NCBI GenBank assembly: GCA_900548195.1
Contig: URJQ01000125.1
Span: 1 to 7,924 of the forward strand
Direction: 5' to 3'
DNA length: 7,924 bases
Source: an uncultured Prevotella sp.
GTDB taxonomy: Bacteria; Bacteroidota; Bacteroidia; Bacteroidales; Bacteroidaceae
Within the stretch, counting starts at the first letter, position 1, and every line of letters starts with the position of its first letter. The position numbers and the translations under genes are program-made. The notes beneath the pieces are model-generated. The model made no database searches and was not told the DNA's origin. It was given only the letters and a program-made list of their open reading frames with translations. Shown piece after piece: positions 4,344 to 7,924 of this stretch.

Positions 4344-6836
4344 ATGAAAGAAACTTATATGAACAATGATATTTATATGAATGGAGGACAAACTGCTTCC
4401 ATTCAAATGGTAGCAGATTTCGATGGCGACATCAATTCATTATTCTCAATATGCAAGGATGGTGAAATGCCAATAATTCCTACTCGAAACATAGTGCTGC
4501 ACCCTGGAGTACTAATTCCGATAATGGTGACACGGGACTCCACCCTCTCACTAATCAACCAGCTGAAAAAGCACCCAGAAAAGACCTTTGCAGTCGTTTG
4601 CCAGCGCGACTCTTCCATAGACGAACCTGACGTGAATGATTTGTATGAATATGGCGTTGTAGGAAAGTTTGTCAAAATTTTCGAATTGCCAGGCATGGGC
4701 AACAATCTCTCTGTCGTAGTTCAGGGATTGTCTCGCTGCAAACTTGAGTCTGTGACCAAGACAAAGCCATACCTGAAAGGCATCGTAAAAATAGACAATG
4801 AGATAATGCCAGAGAAAGACGACCAGGAATTCTCTATGGCACTGGCGGATTTGAGGCAAAGAGCTGTGGAATACGTGCAGAACAATGACGATATGCCTAA
4901 TGAAGCCCAATTTGCAGTAAATAATATCTCACACGATATTCTTGCTGTCAACTTCATGTGTACCAATATGCCTTTTCCTATCGAGGACAAGGCAAGGCTG
5001 CTCGCTGTCAATGATATGAAGACGAGAGTATTTGAATTGCTCAGCATTCTCAGTCGCGAACTGCAGTATCTTGAGCTCAAAAACGACATTCGTCATCGTA
5101 CACAGCAGACTATTGACGAGGAGCAGAAAGAATATTTCTTGCGCCAACAGATGAAGAGCATCCGCAAAGAACTGGGCGGAGACCTCCAGAATATGGAGAG
5201 GTCGAAACTTACAAAGAAGGCAAAAGAGAAGAAATGGAATAAGGAAACTCGTGAAACTTTTGACAAAGAGCTCCTTAAACTTGATATGCTCCAGCCTCAG
5301 AGTCCTGACTATAATGTCCAGCTCACGTTCCTCAACCAGATACTTGACTTGCCTTGGGGAGAATATTCTGACGACAATCTGAACATCGAGCGCGCTGCAA
5401 AGAAACTGGACAGCGACCATTATGGTATGGAAAAGGTCAAGGAACGCATTCTCGAATACATCTCCGTGCTGAATCTTCGCGGTGATTTGAAGTCGCCTAT
5501 AATGTGTCTCTACGGCCCTCCTGGCGTAGGAAAGACGAGTCTTGGAAAAAGCATTGCCGAGGCTCTGAACCGTAAATACGTCAGGGTTTCACTTGGTGGT
5601 CTGCATGATGAGTCAGAGATAAGAGGACACCGCCGTACATACATCGGAGCTATGCCAGGACGAATCATAAAAGGAATACAAAAGGCAGGAACGTCAAATC
5701 CGGTCTTTGTGCTCGATGAAGTCGATAAAGTGACACAGCATACGAATAATGGCGACCCATCATCTGCCCTGCTTGAAGTGCTTGACCCAGAGCAAAACAA
5801 TGCTTTCCACGACAATTACCTCGACATGGACTATGACCTCTCGAAAGTAATGTTTATCGCGACTGCAAATGATATCAGCACCATTCCTGGTCCTCTGCGC
5901 GACAGAATGGAGATGATAGAGGTAAGCGGCTACATTACAGAGGAAAAGATAGAAATAGCAAAGCGCCATCTGATTCCTAACAGCATTAAGGCAAACGGAC
6001 TGAACGGAAAAGATATCAAATTCAGAAAGAATGCCATCGAGATGATTATCGAGCGATATACTCGTGAAAGCGGTGTAAGACAACTCGAAAAGCAAATCGG
6101 AAAACTCCTGCGCAAACTTGCTTATAAATATGCTCTGTCAGGAATGATGCCTTACACTTCCATTACGCCAGCCGCTGTGGAAGAGCTTCTCGGCAATCCT
6201 CCATTCTATCGCGACATCTATCAGGGCAATGAATATGCAGGCGTTGTCACAGGACTTGCATGGACCAGTGTCGGAGGCGAGATACTTTTCATCGAGACTT
6301 CGCTAAGTAAAGGCACAGCAGGAAAACTGACTCTGACCGGAAATCTTGGTGATGTAATGAAGGAAAGCGCCACTATCGCATTGGAATATGTAAAGGCTCA
6401 TGTGGATTATCTTGGCATAGATTATCGCGTTTTCAATAATTGGAATATACATATACACGTGCCGGAAGGCGCAACTCCTAAAGATGGTCCTTCTGCCGGA
6501 ATTACCATTGCTACAAGTATTGCCTCTGCACTCACACAACGCAAAGTGAGAAAGAATGTCGCAATGACTGGAGAGATTACCCTCCGTGGCAAAGTTCTTC
6601 CTGTAGGCGGCATAAAGGAGAAGATTCTTGCCGCAAAACGCGCTGGCATTACGGACATCATGCTTTGCGAAGCCAATGAGAAAGACATCAAGGAAATCCC
6701 TGAGATTTATCTCAAAGGCTTGACATTCCATTATGTTAATAATGTGACTGACGTATGGGATTTCGCACTGCTTGATGAAAAGGTGAATAATCCAGTGGAC
6801 CTTACTATTGAGGACAAAAAAGACAAAAAGGATTAA
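4344..6836 (+). CDS. lon: ATP-dependent Lon protease
   Basis: Lon is a cytosolic homohexameric AAA+ serine protease that removes misfolded and short-lived regulatory proteins. The 830-residue frame is complete (E. coli Lon is 784). It has an N-terminal substrate-binding domain (about 42-245, starting PIIPTRNIVLHPG), a helical linker (about 250-340), and an AAA+ module with Walker A GPPGVGKT (391-398), Walker B VFVLDEVDK with D458 and E459, and an arginine in PGPLRDR near 519. The protease domain holds the Ser-Lys dyad: S717 in DGPSAG and K760 in GGIKEK, 43 residues apart as in E. coli. It ends in a charged tail, EDKKDKKD. The first ATG is 4344, but ATGs at 4359 and 4377 are in frame, all before the conserved region, and the -7 element at 4328-4335 makes an internal start likely. 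tgt follows after 23 bp; rprX is divergent. Confidence 0.97.
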   Translation: MKETYMNNDIYMNGGQTASIQMVADFDGDINSLFSICKDGEMPIIPTRNIVLHPGVLIPIMVTRDSTLSLINQLKKHPEKTFAVVCQRDSSIDEPDVNDLYEYGVVGKFVKIFELPGMGNNLSVVVQGLSRCKLESVTKTKPYLKGIVKIDNEIMPEKDDQEFSMALADLRQRAVEYVQNNDDMPNEAQFAVNNISHDILAVNFMCTNMPFPIEDKARLLAVNDMKTRVFELLSILSRELQYLELKNDIRHRTQQTIDEEQKEYFLRQQMKSIRKELGGDLQNMERSKLTKKAKEKKWNKETRETFDKELLKLDMLQPQSPDYNVQLTFLNQILDLPWGEYSDDNLNIERAAKKLDSDHYGMEKVKERILEYISVLNLRGDLKSPIMCLYGPPGVGKTSLGKSIAEALNRKYVRVSLGGLHDESEIRGHRRTYIGAMPGRIIKGIQKAGTSNPVFVLDEVDKVTQHTNNGDPSSALLEVLDPEQNNAFHDNYLDMDYDLSKVMFIATANDISTIPGPLRDRMEMIEVSGYITEEKIEIAKRHLIPNSIKANGLNGKDIKFRKNAIEMIIERYTRESGVRQLEKQIGKLLRKLAYKYALSGMMPYTSITPAAVEELLGNPPFYRDIYQGNEYAGVVTGLAWTSVGGEILFIETSLSKGTAGKLTLTGNLGDVMKESATIALEYVKAHVDYLGIDYRVFNNWNIHIHVPEGATPKDGPSAGITIATSIASALTQRKVRKNVAMTGEITLRGKVLPVGGIKEKILAAKRAGITDIMLCEANEKDIKEIPEIYLKGLTFHYVNNVTDVWDFALLDEKVNNPVDLTIEDKKDKKD

Positions 6837-6859
6837 GAAACAGCATCTATCGACTATAT

Positions 6860-7924
6860 ATGAAATTTGAACTACAACATACAGACCCTTGCTCAAATGC
6901 AAGAACTGGACTTATCACTACAGACCACGGGCAAATAAAGACTCCTATATTCATGCCCGTAGGCACTGTGGGCTCGGTAAAAGCCGTTCATTTCGAAGAG
7001 CTGCGCCGTCAGGTGATGGCTCAGATTATCCTTGGCAATACTTATCATCTGTATCTTCGCCCAGGTCTTGACATCCTGCGCAAGGCTGGCGGACTGCATA
7101 AATTCAACGGATGGGAGAAGCCTATCCTCACAGACAGCGGCGGCTTTCAGGTCTTCTCGCTGACAGGAATCAGAAAACTCAAAGAGGAAGGATGCGAGTT
7201 TCGTTCACACATCGACGGAAGCAAGCACTTCTTTACTCCTGAGAATGTGATGGATACCGAGAGAATCATCGGTGCAGACATCATCATGGCTTTTGATGAA
7301 TGCGCGCCTGGCGAGGCAGAATATAGTTATGCAAAGAAATCCATGCAGATGACTCACCGCTGGCTCGACAGATGTATCAAGCGTTTCAATGAGACAGAAC
7401 CGTTGTACGGATATAATCAGACTCTCTTTCCTATAGTACAAGGATGCAAATACAAGGACCTTAGACAGGAGTCCGCTAAATTCGTTGCCGACAAAGGCGC
7501 TGATGGCAATGCCATTGGAGGACTTGCCGTAGGCGAGCCTACTGAGGTGATGTATGAAATGGTGGAGATAGTCAATGAAATCCTGCCTAAGGACAAGCCG
7601 AGATACCTCATGGGAGTTGGCACTCCTTGGAATATCCTTGAGGGAATAGAGCGAGGAGTGGATATGTTCGACTGTGTGATGCCGACACGAAACGGAAGAA
7701 ATGCGCAGCTTTTCACCTATCAGGGCACAATGAATATGAAGAACAAGAAATGGGAGGATGACTTCTCCCCTATCGACCCTGACGGATGCGACGTTGACCT
7801 CGTCACCTCAAAGGCTTACCTGCATCATCTCTTTAAAGCACAGGAATACCTTGGTCCACAGATTGCAAGCATCCATAATCTTGCTTTCTATCTTCGCCTT
7901 GTCAGCGATGCACGCAAGCATATT
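6860..7924 (+). CDS. tgt: Queuine/preQ1 tRNA-guanine transglycosylase (3' end cut)
   Basis: Tgt exchanges guanine-34 in the anticodon of GUN tRNAs (Asp, Asn, His, Tyr) for preQ1, the committing step of queuosine modification. The window holds 355 codons, about 20 short of the usual length, running off the right edge. Visible are the substrate-pocket TDSGGFQVFS (D92), FDECAP (D146), the GGLAVGE loop (220-226) and the nucleophile D271 in FDCVMPTRNGRNAQ. The usual zinc site CxCxxC...H is degenerate: by alignment to E. coli the positions are D308, C310, D313 and H339, so two of four ligands are lost, as I recall for other Bacteroidales Tgts. The first ATG after lon (6860) gives the expected MKFELQHTDPCSNARTG start. 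The 23-bp spacing to lon, with no promoter in between, suggests one operon. Confidence 0.95.
   Translation, partial: MKFELQHTDPCSNARTGLITTDHGQIKTPIFMPVGTVGSVKAVHFEELRRQVMAQIILGNTYHLYLRPGLDILRKAGGLHKFNGWEKPILTDSGGFQVFSLTGIRKLKEEGCEFRSHIDGSKHFFTPENVMDTERIIGADIIMAFDECAPGEAEYSYAKKSMQMTHRWLDRCIKRFNETEPLYGYNQTLFPIVQGCKYKDLRQESAKFVADKGADGNAIGGLAVGEPTEVMYEMVEIVNEILPKDKPRYLMGVGTPWNILEGIERGVDMFDCVMPTRNGRNAQLFTYQGTMNMKNKKWEDDFSPIDPDGCDVDLVTSKAYLHHLFKAQEYLGPQIASIHNLAFYLRLVSDARKHI

Overview
The window looks like ordinary chromosome from a member of the Bacteroidales, most likely Prevotella or a close relative. The evidence is protein sequence recognised by eye (RprX/RprY, a Bacteroidales-type Tgt, Lon, MazG, YraN), AT-rich gaps without Shine-Dalgarno sites, and sequences matching the Bacteroidetes promoter consensus (-7 TAnnTTTG, -33 TTTG). 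I see no mobile element, CRISPR array, tRNA or rRNA, and no gene cluster that would form a new defence or biosynthetic system.

Layout. Positions 1-491 (minus strand) hold the N-terminal 163 codons of mazG, which runs off the left edge. A 550-bp gene-free stretch follows (492-1041). It holds a good mazG promoter, an A-rich segment with a 21-bp repeat, and a striking array of degenerate 22-bp units containing a perfect 20-bp inverted repeat. Next come three minus-strand genes: yraN (1042-1473), the response regulator rprY (1606-2304) and its sensor kinase rprX (2426-3982). They are separated by gaps of 132 and 121 bp, each holding dyad symmetry. A 361-bp AT-rich divergent region (3983-4343) contains putative promoters for both rprX and lon, and three TATAAT hexamers repeated every 10 bp. 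On the plus strand, lon (4344-6836) is followed after 23 bp by tgt (6860 to the right edge), of which only about the last 20 codons are missing.

How the genes fit together. RprX is a two-transmembrane envelope sensor kinase and RprY its OmpR-type regulator. They sit back to back with the Lon protease, so one control region probably serves both the stress-sensing pair and a protein quality-control gene. Lon and Tgt (queuosine tRNA modification) look like one transcription unit. MazG (nucleotide-pool cleaning) and YraN (a nuclease-fold protein of unsettled role) are housekeeping genes.

The most interesting signals are non-coding. They are the 22-bp repeat array, a 19-pair hairpin between rprY and yraN whose mismatched positions become G-U wobbles only in the minus-strand transcript, and the 10-bp phased TATAAT hexamers that fit the half-site spacing of OmpR-type regulators. 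In tgt, two of the four zinc ligands known from E. coli Tgt appear replaced by aspartate.
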